Origin: Adiantum capillus-veneris
Taxonomy: Eukaryota > Streptophyta > Polypodiopsida > Polypodiales > Pteridaceae
Direction of reading: 5' to 3'
Length of the DNA stretch: 64,000 nucleotides
Assembly: GCA_014529385.2 (NCBI GenBank)
Contig: CM043946.1
Location: 37,334,058-37,398,057 of the forward strand
In this document: one piece after another, positions 29,293 through 40,165 of the stretch
Layout: each line of letters begins with the position of its first letter
Numbering within the stretch: position 1 is the stretch's first letter
Position numbers and translations under genes: made by a program
The notes under the pieces: generated by a model
The model's input: the letters and a program-made list of their open reading frames with translations, nothing else
Databases searched by the model: none
What the model was told of the DNA's origin: nothing

Positions 29293-29300
29293 TATAAAAG
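29293..29300 (+). promoter_or_regulatory. TATA box of copia 5' LTR
   Basis: TATAAAAG; the 3' LTR has the same box at 44492-44499. The CACTA insertion lies about 110 bp downstream, so transcripts from this LTR would run into the CACTA element. Confidence 0.65.
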
Positions 29301-29466
29301 GAGGCCATTTCTACACACATTTCATAGTGTGAAGTTGATGCAACAAGGTGAGTGTGAGGTGGTGAGAGTGAAGAAAGGCGGGAGCTCCATTAAGGGTATA
29401 TTCCCTCACTACAAGAGGCTATTCATATTAGCGACGCTCACACAGCGACGCTCAAAAAAAAAAATC

Positions 29467-29528
29467 CCGGCGTCGCTATGAGCGTCGCAAATTTACAAGT
29501 AAATTTGCGACGCTCATAGCGACGCCGG
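29467..29528. repeat. Perfect 30-bp-arm hairpin in CACTA 5' subterminal region
   Basis: Left arm 29467-29496 starts CCGGCGTCGCTATGAGCGTC; the right arm 29499-29528 is its exact reverse complement, with a 2-base spacer. It contains the GCGTCGCTAT motif twice per arm side and may be a TNPA-type binding cluster. Confidence 0.85.
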
Positions 29529-29652
29529 CTAGGCTAAAAAAAAAAACAGAGAGCGCCCAAAAACTCAGATCTCAGATCTGAGTTTTTCGGCGCCCTCAAG
29601 CAAGGAGTAGGTAACGCTCTCCCTCTCTCTCTCTCTCCCTCTCTTTCTTCTC

Positions 29653-29683
<31 letters not shown>

Positions 29684-29745
29684 AGAGGAAGGAGAGCCAG
29701 GTATGCTCCTTCCCTCTCCTCACTGGCATGTTCCCTTCCCCTCTT

Positions 29746-29784
<39 letters not shown>

Positions 29785-29791
29785 TAGTGTT

Positions 29792-29794
<3 letters not shown>

Positions 29795-29837
<43 letters not shown>

Positions 29838-30056
29838 TACAAACATAAACAAAAACGCACACACACATACATAAACAAAGAATGCACACACACATTGAGA
29901 GAGGAAAAGAGAGAGAGAGCATGCATAAACAAAAAACGCACACATTGAGAGAGGAAAAGAGAGAGAGAACATGCATAAACAAAAAACGCACACATTGAGA
30001 GAGGAAAAGAGAGAGAAAACATGCATAAACAAAAAAACGCACACACATTGAGAGAG
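29795..30056. repeat. GA tract and 50-bp tandem repeat inside the CACTA
   Basis: A (GA)n tract at about 29796-29835 is followed by about four copies of a 50-bp unit built on CACATTGAGAGAGGAAAAGA (anchors at 29894, 29944, 29994, 30047). The overlapping Leu/Ser/Cys/Val-rich minus frames are artefacts. Confidence 0.9.
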
Positions 30057-30443
30057 AAACTAATTTAACGTCGTAGGAAACTAATTAAAATTAAAAGACC
30101 TAAAGATCTAGCCGACGAGGAGTTGAACTCAAGACCTATTATTCAAGAGGGAAATGGCATAACCAATCTATCATACTTGGCATGGGTGATAGAAAGGTTA
30201 TACCATTTATCTCTTTTTATTGGCACACACATCCACACACGCGCACACACACAGGAAGAAGAGAGTTATAACATCGTAGGAAACTATCCTAAAAGACGTT
30301 AAAGATTAGGTTAGATGTAGACTTACGTTAAATTAGATTTAGGTTTATTTAAGTTAAATTAAATTAGATTTAGGTTTATTTTTAGTTAGATTTACGTTTA
30401 TTTATGCTAGATTTAGATTTACGTTATATTAGATTAGATTTAG

Positions 30444-30807
30444 GTCTCCATAGACTGCGATGCCTGCATGAAGCGGGTGAAGAAAGCCCTCAATGGAATA
30501 TAGGGTATTGTTGCCTTCACTCATGGTGGGCTCCGTCGATCCAAAAGTATTGGTGAAATGTCTTCGAAAGATAGGGAAGAAAGTGGATCTTCAGGGCGGC
30601 AAGAGTCACTACATCCCCGACAATGACCATCTAGACAACCTCTAGTCATTCAACAGCAACTTCAAAGTTAGTAACAAGAGCAAGAACGGTCCAAAGGGCC
30701 AATTGCTGTCGTCAGATGTGGATGGAGATGAGGCAGCGTCACCGCCGGAAGTTAACTCTCACATCTTTAGTGATGAGAATGCCAACTCTTGCCGAGTTAT
30801 GTGTTAA
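30444..30807 (+). pseudogene. Captured HIPP-like heavy-metal-associated (HMA) gene fragment
   Basis: After an acceptor-like TTTAG the frame reads VSIDCDACMKRVKKALNGI, the HMA metal-binding loop CxxC with its following helix, then a TAG. After a frameshift/deletion of the middle strand it resumes as VGSVDPKVLVKCLRKIGKKV, the second half of the HMA fold. A further TAG, a Lys-rich linker (SNKSKNGPKGQL) and an end SDENANSCRVMC before TAA follow. Plant HIPPs bind metal through CxxC and end in a CaaX prenylation box; SCRVM sits exactly there with one extra residue. Plant HIPPs act in metal handling and stress. Here it is non-functional and lies within the CACTA, between its 5' end and its transposase, in the same orientation. 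This indicates transduplication of a host gene. Confidence 0.72.
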
Positions 30808-31345
30808 ATCAGTTTTAAGGTTCTTATAATCCCTGTTAGTTTAGTTCTTTGTTTTTAATATAACATAATTTACGTTAGATTTAGATTTATGCTATATTAG
30901 ATTAGACTTAGGTTTATTTAGGTTTACCCACACACACACACACACACACGAGAAGAAGAGAGTTTTAACGTCGTAGGAAACTATCCCAAAAGATGTTAAA
31001 GATTAGGTTAGATGTAGACTTACGTTAAATTAGATTTAGGTTTATTTTTAGTTAGATTTACGTTTATTTAGATTTACGCTTATTTACGTTAGATCAAGTC
31101 CACGCAAGAATTACTTACGGTTTAGGGTTTAGATGTTAAGATGCTGTGAAGTGCTAGAGCTAGAGAAGAGGCAAAGGGGTTTTGTCCACTACATGCAGTA
31201 TCATGTAGACGTGGGTCTGTAGATTTCTTGTACCCACAAATATAGGTATTGTCCAATAAAGACGAGATTATAACCCGGTGGTTCTGATCTCCGTGCACCT
31301 CTAGACCGAGGTGTGCGGGGATTGGACATGACTAGGGAATGTGAG

Positions 31346-31348
<3 letters not shown>

Positions 31349-31392
<44 letters not shown>
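31349..31392. repeat. (GA)n microsatellite upstream of the Tnp2 gene
   Basis: Uninterrupted GA run about 70 bp before the transposase ATG, in the presumed 5' leader. Confidence 0.95.
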
Positions 31393-31397
<5 letters not shown>

Positions 31398-31459
31398 GAC
31401 GAAGAATACCAATAGAATATTAAATTTGTTGTCCAAGCTATAAGATTTTTATCCTCATT

Positions 31460-34223
31460 ATGAGTAGTGACGAGGATGTGGGACTGTCCAACCGAAACAC
31501 CTATCTCTCAACGAGGGTCTTATGTCCTTGTAATCAATGCAAGTATGCTGTGCGACGGACAAGACGTGTTCCTTTGCAGCACGTTTGCGAATTTGGCAAG
31601 TTCGATCCATCTATTATAGATCGAGTTGTTGCCAATTATAACTCGTCGGACTTTGACGCTGGCCAACAAGCAGCAATCTTGCAACCCAATAGACGTGTCC
31701 GCAGGCGCTTTGGTCAAGCAACATATGTGAGGCCACAAGATGTAGCCTCTGACAGCTCGGGGGATGATCATGCACAGCACATTCCCAACGAGGCAATGTT
31801 TGAGCCCGAGATTGATGAAATGATTGAGACGATCATGGATTCAGAAAGGCTTATCTATGATGATATGAAAAGTGAAGCCGATACGCCATTGTATAATGGA
31901 GCACGTATGTCTAGATTGAAAGCACTCCTGGTTCTTCTCAGCATGCAGGCAAAGTTTGGATGGAGTGACATCAGCGTCAAAGCGCTTTTCAAGTGATCTA
32001 TTACAATTAGTTTACTTTAATAAAACTCTAAATGTATAATGATCTGATAGATTTTTACACGACTGTATCGTATTTTTATGTTGTGTAGATTGCTTAAAGA
32101 GCACATACTACCAGTTGACAATGTGATGCCAGATTTTCGAGATGAAGCAAGAAAGATTTTGCGAAACTTGGGGATGGATTACAATTCTATCCACGCTTGT
32201 CCTAATGAATGCATTCTTTTCAGAGGGGAATACATAGACATGGAGAAGTGTCCGAAATGTGATTCTGAAAGATATCGAGTAGATCTCCACGGGACAAAAA
32301 TTCCACAAAAGGTTTTGCAACCTTTTCCTCTGCTTCCTCGCATCAAGCAATTCTTTGAATGTAAGTCCATGGCCGCCCTAGCATCATGGCATGAGGAGAA
32401 TAAATCTTCGGATGGTGTGCTACGAATTCCTGCAGATTGCGCAGCCTGGAAACATATAGATGGAACATGGTCGGATTTTGCTAGGGAAGCTCGAAATTTG
32501 CGCTTAGGCCTGGCTATGGATGGCGTAAATCCATTTGGTCAAAGATCAACATCTTACAGTGTATGGCCCGTTGTCATCGTCAACTACAACATTCCCCCGT
32601 GGTTGACTACGAAGAAGGGGCACCTATGGCTAAGCTTGATTGTGCCAGGGCAATATAAAGTGGAGAATATGGATGTGTATCTTCGTCCACTATTGGAAGA
32701 GATACAACAATTGTGGATTGGCATAGTGGTGGTGGATATGAGCCGACACATAGGACGACGGAATGCTTTGATCAGAGGCATTCTAATGTGGACCATGCAT
32801 GACTATCCCGGGCTAACAGAATGCTCAAGTGATCTATTGACACTCCTCACTCAGACACTGTAAATCTTTTTTTTTCCCATAGTTGATCTATTATCATGTG
32901 TATACATGCAGGGCTTCAAACAAGCGGATACAGAGCATGTGTCACATGTGGACCTAGACTGAATGCACGTAGGGCGCCCTCACTGAAGAAGCAAATCTAC
33001 GAAGGTCACCAAGCGTATCTTCCAGAGAATCATGTGTTACGCGACGGCTTTTTGGGAATAGAGCCACCAAGGATGTCTACACAAGCATGGTTAGAGCAGA
33101 AGGAGATGTGCGATGACGGATTGCCTCTAGGGATGAAGAGACTATCTCTATGGTACGAGTTACCATACTGGCCCCGACTCATGATCAATCAGTTGCTCGA
33201 TCCAATGCACATATTCAAGAATGTGGGTAATCTACTATGGGACCATCTGACCGGCAAGAAAGATACTTTGGGAGCCAGAGTTGACCTTAGAAATGTGGAT
33301 CGTATGGAGCAATATTGGCCGCAAATAGCGTCTGATGGATTGATAAAACTCCCTAAAGCACCATGAATTTTCACAGTATCCCAAGAAAGCAAAGTAAAAG
33401 AGACCATTCGATCTTTGTGGACCCCCACTGGCGTAATGCACTCGCTCCGAACGTGTTTTACTAAAGAAGGAAAGCTTACCGGTTTGAAGTCACACGATTG
33501 GCGGTACGTGGAGCGTCATCGCTCTTGCGCATCATCGCAGCAGCATGGTGTAAAGGTCGACATTTTACGGTGGAACGGATCGCCAAAAAGCGTTTTACTC
33601 AAGATTGTGGAATCATGGCAAAATTTGAACAGTCTAGTCGACGACATTCCTCTGATGCAGATCCTATGGTGGCGGAACTCACTTACTTCGGCACGCTACA
33701 AGAGATTTTGAGGATCGATTACAGAGGATTTTTTGTCGACTTGTTCGATGTGCAATGGTTCAAGATAATCATGGAGGGTCGCAACGCTTTTGTGCGTAGA
33801 GGAGAGTCTGATTTTCTTGAGGTGGATTCTACTAAGAAATGGACTGACCTAAGAGACACTTTCATACTACCTGAGCATTGTGAACAAGTAAGTATGTAAA
33901 TAGTTAACATCCCCCTTTTACAAGTTATGTGCTTGAAAGCTCTCATGTATGTTATGTGGCTCTGGCAGGTAATATTTCATCCTACAAAGTCTACATCAAA
34001 CTGGTGGTACGTCATAGAGGTAGTCCCTCGTAGTGCAAGGACGTATGAAGGCTACCATGTGCCAATCACAACGGCATCAATGGAGGAGATCAGAGAAGAT
34101 ACTCAATCAGAAGCCGCTGCGGTGGTGCCAGACGAGCATCAAGATGCTACTACTCTATATGGGGTGCATGCAGAGGAGCTACAAAATGAAACAAAGGATA
34201 TGTGTTTAAACGGAGAGCTCTAG
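31460..34223 (+). pseudogene. CACTA Tnp2-type transposase, internally deleted
   Basis: Exon 1 (31460-31992) starts MSSDEDVG and holds RVLCPCNQCKYA, the transposase-associated Cys motif, and ends AAG/GTGATC. Exon 2 (32089-32828) holds HACPNECILFRGEY, CPKCDSERY and GRRNALIRGILMWTMHDYPG, the Tnp2 core. Exon 3 starts at 32912 with CVTCGPRL, EGHQAYLPENH and LLDPMHIFKNVGNLLWDH. It has a TGA at 33364-33366 but continues in frame to about 33502, where the DUF4218-type region is missing. Beyond the junction (33539 on) comes the C-terminal DUF4216-like block (GFFVDLFDVQWFKIIMEGRN) and a last exon with STSNWWYVIEVVPRSARTYE. The family cuts and inserts CACTA elements by DDE chemistry. The stop and internal deletion make this copy defective. 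Confidence 0.9.
33503..33538 (+). other. Templated filler at the Tnp2 deletion junction
   Basis: These 36 bases (starting GGTACGTGGAGCGTCATCGC) match the TNPA-like gene of the CACTA family with one mismatch to copy 2 (about 62429-62464, minus) and two to copy 1 (near 34599). They sit exactly where the DUF4218-type region is lost. Confidence 0.8.
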
Positions 34224-34549
34224 ATAGATATAGGAAGTTATGCTGAGTTATGCGAGGATGAGAGAGAGATCTCTTAAAGCCACAAATATTGTATTTGAAT
34301 AATTTTGCTCTGTGTTGTAAAAGCTCTGGCTCTCTAAGTACCTTCCATGGTGTATAACGCTCTTTTGTACTCGCGCTCACATCTTTTGATTGAAAATTCT
34401 GAGTTTTCGACTTGCCTCTTCTATCACTCAATTCATTGCATCATTGTATTTATATGCCTCATTACGTCATTGTATTTAATGGTCTTTGCGTCATTGTCTA
34501 CTCTATTCATTCAATATTAAGTTTAAATATTCGTGTGTTTAATGCAGGT

Positions 34550-35319
34550 ATGGATGATGAGGAGTTTCTTTCTTCTTTGTCACCGCAGCAGAGGCAGTGG
34601 TACGTGGAGAGTCATCGCTCTGACGCATCATCGCGCGTTCCTACTCCATCCGCATCTCCCTCTCTTTCGGAGCATTCGGCGCGCTCTGAAGCTTCGGTGT
34701 CGACGAGACGATCTTCACACTCATCTAGACACCGGCGCTCTAGTGGTGGCGGTGGCGGTTGTTGTGGGGATTCCGCCGCCGATGCCTCCACACCGCCTCG
34801 TGTTCGACGAGGCTCTTTACCCTCCCCTTCTTTGCCCGCCCCCACACCAGCCAGAGCATTGCCATCTACGCCAGGTTTTGCGCGGCTGACTGTTCCTAGA
34901 AGCTACACACCTCTACCTACTCCGCCAGGAGCCACCCCACTCAACACTCCTCGCTTCGGGGCCCAGACGCATGTTTTTGTAAGTGTTTTCGCATTGCTCT
35001 TTATGTTCGATAGTTTAGGGTTTATGAGTTTTTTAATTCTAACATAATGAAATCTTTGTATGTTTTGATAGTGGTCGATGACAGGACGTGATCCCACACT
35101 GTACGAGCGTGAGTACGCAGGCAAGAAGGGCTTAAACGCCCTGATGGACATTCTCGGTTCTCGCGGCGGCATGGTTAGTATTAGGGTTTACTCTTTTCTA
35201 TTTTTTGTATTGTTTTATAAATGTCGTTATATGTTTATACTTATTGAAAGCTATCTTATTGTCTTTTTTTGCAGAATCCGACAGATACTCTTCTTGGACG
35301 CGATGAGACGTCTGACTAG
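34550..35319 (+). pseudogene. TNPA-like second CACTA protein, truncated copy
   Basis: An ATG right after a TTTAATGCAG acceptor opens MDDEEFLSSLSPQQRQWYV, then a Ser/Arg-rich tract, a GGGGGCC run and a Pro/Thr-rich region (PLPTPPGATPL). At PRFGAQT (about 34970) the sequence jumps to the intron-proximal TTTTTGTAAGT, so the central DNA-binding block present in copy 2 (about 180 residues) is deleted. Exon 2 (35072-35173) reads WSMTGRDPTLYEREYAGKKG; exon 3 (35275-35319) reads NPTDTLLGRDETSD then TAG. The full family resembles the plant Ptta/En/Spm (Transposase_24) type, which in En/Spm binds subterminal repeats. Confidence 0.75.
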
Positions 35320-35689
35320 ACGACGTCAGTTTAGCCGTAGCTAGATAACATTAGTTTAGGGTTTCTCATAGCTTATGTATCATGAGACGGATTTTATACG
35401 TCTTTTTGAACCATGTATATTATTAAATTTGTCACCGCAGTTCATTTTGCCAATCAATTCTTTATGCCTATGATGTTGTACAATTGTCATTATTACATTT
35501 GCCAATCAATTCATTCTGCCTATGATGTGTACAATTGTCAATTTTACGCTTGTCAATTTTGCAAACAATGCGTCTTGTGGGTGACTATTTTGGGTCTATT
35601 ATCTACCCTTGCACTTTTTTTAAAAAGTGAATCAAGTACAATATGGTTGATGGGTGGCAAGGCATTCAATGCCCTGTAACCAAAAAAAA

Positions 35690-35933
35690 ATTCTCTCGGG
35701 CGTCGCTATAACCGTCGCTATTCTTGGTTATGGAGCATCGCTAAAAGCGTCGCTATAGACTTCTGTGTAAACGTCGCTATGAGCGACGCTTATAGCGACG
35801 CCTATAGCGTCGCATATAGCGACGCTCTTGTAGCGACGCTATTAGCGACGGTGTTAGCAACGCCGGGGGTTATAAAAACCCAGTGTATTTCCGTCGCTAA
35901 CAGCGTCACAAGAGCACACAACCTCTTCTAGTG
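35690..35933. repeat. CACTA 3' subterminal repeat cluster and terminus
   Basis: Many alternating GCGTCGCTAT / ATAGCGACGC motifs in 35698-35855, followed by a GGGTTATAAAAACCC palindrome near 35866-35880 and the CCTCTTCTAGTG terminus. Duplicated at 39672-39915. Confidence 0.9.
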
Positions 35934-36112
35934 CCTTTGTAAACTACTTCTTGTTTTGAAGTACTAAAGCTATTGAGTGGCTGCTTGAACCATGTATATT
36001 GTGTGTACTCTCTCTCTCTCTCTACTCTATAATTTCGTGTATGTAAATCTGTCTCTCTCCATTAAGTAATCTACTCAATTATCTATTTAGCTACATCTTA
36101 TTTCCTAACAAC

Positions 36113-36123
36113 TGGTATCAGAG
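36113..36123 (+). promoter_or_regulatory. Primer-binding site (initiator tRNA-Met type)
   Basis: TGGTATCAGAG lies two bases after the 5' LTR end, the usual copia minus-strand primer site. Duplicated at 40095-40105. Confidence 0.9.
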
Positions 36124-36183
36124 AAAGATTTTCTGGTAGCTAAATTATCTCAAGGAAAGGATTCCTTGAATTGAGTGGGAGTT

Positions 36184-37480
36184 ATGGCGGAGGAAGGGAA
36201 GCTCAAGATTGAGAAGTTCAACAACAAAAACTACCAACATTGGAAGATCCATATTGAAGACTATCTCTACCAGAAGGACCTCTATTTGCCACTAGGCGGT
36301 CTTGCAAAGAAGCCCGCAACGATGGAAGATGAAGCATGGATTGTCCTTGATCAAAAGGCACTGGAAACAATCCGGTTAAGCTTAGTTTCAACGGTGGCCT
36401 TCAATGTTTCAGAAATGAAGACCACGGAGGACTTGATGAAGTCACTTGACGACTTCTACGAGAAACCATCGGCATCTAATAAGGTATTTCTTATGAAGTG
36501 CTTGTTTAGACTAAAGATGGCAGAGAATGGTTCAGTTGTAGAACACCTAAATGACTTTAACACAAACATAAGTCAACTTGGATCGGTGAAAATCAATTTC
36601 GATGAGACGAAGTGCGAGCTCTCCTTATACTATCATCTCTATCGGATAGTTGGGACAACCTTGTGATGGCTGTAAGTAATTCTCTTTCTGTCACAAATAC
36701 TCTTAAGTTTGATGATGCTGTGGGTGTTCTCCTAAGCAAGGAAATACAAAGGAGAAGCATAGGAGAATCATCAAGTATTGCACTATCAGTAAAAACAAGA
36801 GGAAGGCCTAAGGAGAGGTTCAAAAACCAAAAGGGTCGTGATCGCTCAAGGCAGAGCAAGTCATGCACAAAGTTAGTTCTTGAATGTTGGAACTGCGGCA
36901 AGCAGGGCCACATCAAGAAGGATTTCTGGTCCAAGAAGAAGAAGGAGACAGAGTCTCAAGACAACAAGCCAACATCGGAGGCCAATGTGGCAGGTAAAGT
37001 AGAGCAAGATGCTCTAATTCTCTCATTAGACAATGTGTCTAATTCATGGATAGTAGATTCCGAGGCTTCATTCCATGCGACACCACACAAGCAACATTTC
37101 CAAGACTACACCAAAGGTAATTTTGGGTATGTATACTTGGGAGATGATGAAGCTTGTGAGATTGTTGGCAAAGGTACAATTTCTCTCAAAAATGCTAACG
37201 AAAATGAATGGAAGCTTACAGATGTTAGGCATGTTCCTTCTCTTCGCAAAAAATTGATCTCTACAGGACAAATGGACGATGAAGGTCACAACATTGCATT
37301 CGGAAACAAACGGTGGAAGATCTCAAAGGGATCTTTGGTGGTTGCCAAAGGAGAAAAGGTCGGTACACTTTACTTGTGTACTGTTAAAGGGATCTTTGGT
37401 GGAAGATCTCAAAGGGATCTTTGGTGGTTGCCAAAGGAGAAAAGGTCGGTACACTTTACCTGTGTATTGTTAGCACGTAG
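36184..37480 (+). pseudogene. Copia gag and protease, duplication unit 1
   Basis: Gag starts MAEEGKLKIEKFNNKNYQHW, a plant copia gag of the UBN2 type, and runs to about 36610 where one extra base near 36603-36612 shifts the frame into RALLILSSLSDSWDNLV. The zinc knuckle reads CWNCGKQGHIKKDF: the fourth ligand, normally Cys, is Phe. The protease region reads SWIVDSEASFHATPH, so the catalytic D-S-G triplet is DSE. Past ISTGQMDDEGHNIAFGNKRW an 86-bp direct duplication (units at 37312 and 37398) again breaks the frame. Capsid, RNA-binding and protease functions are therefore all compromised. Unit 2 carries the same lesions. Confidence 0.92.
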
Positions 37481-37483
37481 CCT
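37312..37483 (+). repeat. 86-bp tandem duplication in the protease/IN linker
   Basis: GGTGGAAGATCTCAAAGGGA starts at 37312 and again at 37398. 86 is not a multiple of three, so it shifts pol. The same duplication is at 41294 / 41380. Confidence 0.9.
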
Positions 37484-37499
37484 TCAACTTGTGCAACAA

Positions 37500-38620
37500 C
37501 TACAGAAGTTGACAATGCGGTGTGGCACTACCGGCTTGGGCATATGAGTGCCAAAGGAATGCAAATCCTTCAAAAAAAGAAGCTTCTACCAGGTTTGAAA
37601 GAAGTGGACTTAGAGTTTTGTGAAGATTGTGTCTATGGTAAACAAAAGAGGGTGAAATTTTAAAAATCAGGAAATGAAAGAAAAAAAAACTTGAATTGGT
37701 TCATTTTGATGTTTGGGGTCCTGCAAGTACACCATCACTTGGTGGCGCATTGTACTATGTGACATTCATAGACGATGCGACTAGAAAAACATGGGTTTAT
37801 GTCATGAAGAATAAGTCCAATGTATTTTCCATATTTCAAAGGTGGAAAGCCTTTGTGGAGAATGAAACAGGTACCAAGGTTAAATGCCTCAGATCTGACA
37901 ATGGAGGTGAATATTGCAATCAATCTTTTGAAAGTTTTTGTGCTAGCAATGAAATTCGGAGGCAAAGGACAACCCCAAGGACACCTCAACAAAATGGGAT
38001 TTTGGAAAGGATGAACATGACAATCATGGAGCGAGCACGAAGCATGCAGCCACATGTTGGCCTACCGCTTGAGCTTTGGGCAAAAGCTGTAAGTACATCT
38101 GTGTACTTAATCAATCGGTCACCCTCAACGGCATTGGATGGGGGAGTTCTAGAAGAGGCATGGACAGGTAAACCGGTGAATTATGCATTTCTCAAAGTGT
38201 TTGGGTGTGAGGCTTTCATGCACATAGATAGAAGCCTAAGATCAAAGCTAGATGCAAATTCCAAAAAGTGTTTCTTCATTGGCTATGGAGAAGGTGACTT
38301 TTGGTATCGCCTATGTAATCCTAAAGATGGTAAAATCTTAAGGAGTAGCGATGCAATTTTTAAGGAACAAAATATGTACAAAGATTACTTGGAAAGAAAT
38401 CAAACAAAAGAAATAGGTGATGAGTACATGGAGCTTGAGGATGGGGAAGACTCAAGGAATGCAAATGGTGACAATGTGCAACAACATCAACCACATGAGG
38501 AGCCTCAACCTATTCCCCAAAGATCTAAAAGAGCAAGTAGACCTCCAGAAAGGTTTGTTTCTTCCTTCAACCATCTCTTGATCTCAGATTCTGGAGAGAC
38601 TCACTACATCGCAACCAAAC
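37500..38620 (+). pseudogene. Copia integrase, duplication unit 1
   Basis: The pre-integrase zinc region reads WHYRLGHMSAKGM and CEDCVYGKQ, with a TAA at 37661-37663. The core then has HFDVWGPAS (first Asp), CLRSDNGGEYCNQ (second Asp) and QQNGILERMN (Glu), giving an intact DD35E set, followed by LWAKAVSTSVYLINR, FGCEAF and CFFIGYGEGDFWYRL. An acidic linker (MELEDGED) and RRPPERF-like text lead towards RT, with about 60 bp apparently missing after SGETH by comparison with the antisense copia at 60300. Inserts element cDNA in intact relatives. Confidence 0.92.
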
Positions 38621-39390
38621 ATGGAAATTGGTTGAGTTGCCTAAAGGTAAGCGGGCACTTCAAAACAAATGGGTGTACAAGGTGAAGGAAGAAGAAGGTG
38701 GGAAGAAAAGGTACAAGTCTAGGCTTGCGATAAAAGGTTTTTCTCAAAAGAAAGGTATTGACTTCAATGAAATATTTTCTCCTGTTGTAAAAATGAACTC
38801 AATTAGGCTTGTCTTAAGCCTTGTGGTTGCTCATGATCTAAATCTCGAGCAAATGGATGTAAATATAGCATTCCCTTACGGTGACTTAGAGGAGGAAATC
38901 TACATGCTTCAACCAAAGGGGTGTGAAGTAAAAGGTAAGGAGAAAATGGTTTTCAGATTAAAGAAGAGCTTGTATGGTTTAAAGCAAGCATCAAGACAAT
39001 GGTACTTGAAGTTTGATCGATGGATGTTGGATCATGGATTCACAAGATGCAACTCGGATCACTGCGTCTACACGAAGAATTTGGGAGATTGGAAATTCAT
39101 CATCCTAATGTTATATGTTGATGACATGTTGATTGCAAGTTCTAACATGCAAGACATCAAAGACCTAAAAGAGGAGCTATTTAAATCTTTTTCAATGAAA
39201 TATTTAAGTGCTACAAAGAGGATACTTGGTATGAAAATATCAAGGGACAGAACGAAGAAGACAATAAAGCTATCTCAAGAAGATTACATCAAGAAGATAC
39301 TAGAAAGGTTTGCAATGCAGAATGCAAAACCAGTTTCTACACCTTTGGCTGGTCACTTTAAACTAATGAAGGATATGTGTCCAAAGACAC
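38600..39390 (+). pseudogene. Copia reverse transcriptase, duplication unit 1, truncated
   Basis: Reads NKWVYKVKEEEGGKKRYKSR, LEQMDVNIAFPYGDLEEEIY, LKKSLYGLKQASRQWY and LYVDDMLIASSNM (the YVDD catalytic box), to KDMCPKTQ. It then stops being pol at 39390, where the duplicated CACTA end begins. RNase H is absent in this unit. DVNIAFPYGD replaces the usual DVKTAFLHGD near the first catalytic Asp. Confidence 0.92.
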
Positions 39391-40165
39391 AACCATGTAT
39401 ATTATTAAATTTGTCACCGCAGTTCATTTTGCCAATCAATTCTTTATGCCTATGATGTTGTACAATTGTCATTATTACATTTGCCAATCAATTCATTCTG
39501 CCTATGATGTGTACAATTGTCAATTTTACGCTTGTCAATTTTGCAAACAATGCGTCTTGTGGGTGACTATTTTGGGTCTATTATCTACCCTTGCACTTTT
39601 TTTAAAAAGTGAATCAAGTACAATATGGTTGATGGGTGGCAAGGCATTCAATGCCCTGTAACCAAAAAAAAATTCTCTCGGGCGTCGCTATAACCGTCGC
39701 TATTCTTGGTTATGGAGCATCGCTAAAAGCGTCGCTATAGACTTCTGTGTAAACGTCGCTATGAGCGACGCTTATAGCGACGCCTATAGCGTCGCATATA
39801 GCGACGCTCTTGTAGCGACGCTATTAGCGACGGTGTTAGCAACGCCGGGGGTTATAAAAACCCAGTGTATTTCCGTCGCTAACAGCGTCACAAGAGCACA
39901 CAACCTCTTCTAGTGCCTTTGTAAACTACTTCTTGTTTTGAAGTACTAAAGCTATTGAGTGGCTGCTTGAACCATGTATATTGTGTGTAATCTCTCTCTC
40001 TCTCTACTCTATAATTTCGTGTATGTAAATCTGTCTCTCTCCATTAAGTAATCTACTCAATTATCTATTTAGCTACATCTTATTTCCTAACAACTGGTAT
40101 CAGAGAAAGATTTTCTGGTAGCTAAATTATCTCAAGGAAAGGATTCCTTGAATTGAGTGGGAGTT

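Larger units (their letters stand above)
29407..35933 (+). mobile_element. CACTA (En/Spm-type) transposon, copy 1
   Basis: Starts CACTACAAGAGG and ends CCTCTTCTAGTG, the inverted CACTA terminus, with the 3-bp target duplication CCT (29404-29406 and 35934-35936). Comparison with the 3' LTR (44600-44615) gives the empty site. Subterminal DNA at both ends is crowded with GCGTCGCTAT motifs in both orientations. Internal genes on the plus strand are a captured HIPP-like fragment (30444-30807), a Tnp2-type transposase (31460-34223) and a TNPA-like gene (34550-35319), all damaged. The copy at 60566-64000 is a close relative. Confidence 0.95.
28868..36110 (+). repeat. Copia 5' LTR, split by the CACTA element
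   Basis: LTR sequence is 28868-29406 plus 35937-36110 (about 713 bp). The intervening 6.5 kb is the CACTA element plus its 3-bp duplicated target. Confidence 0.9.

Noticed and set aside
32108-33946. Minus-strand open frames across the Tnp2 gene
   Set aside because: Shadows of the plus-strand transposase, whose exons, splice sites and motifs are consistent.
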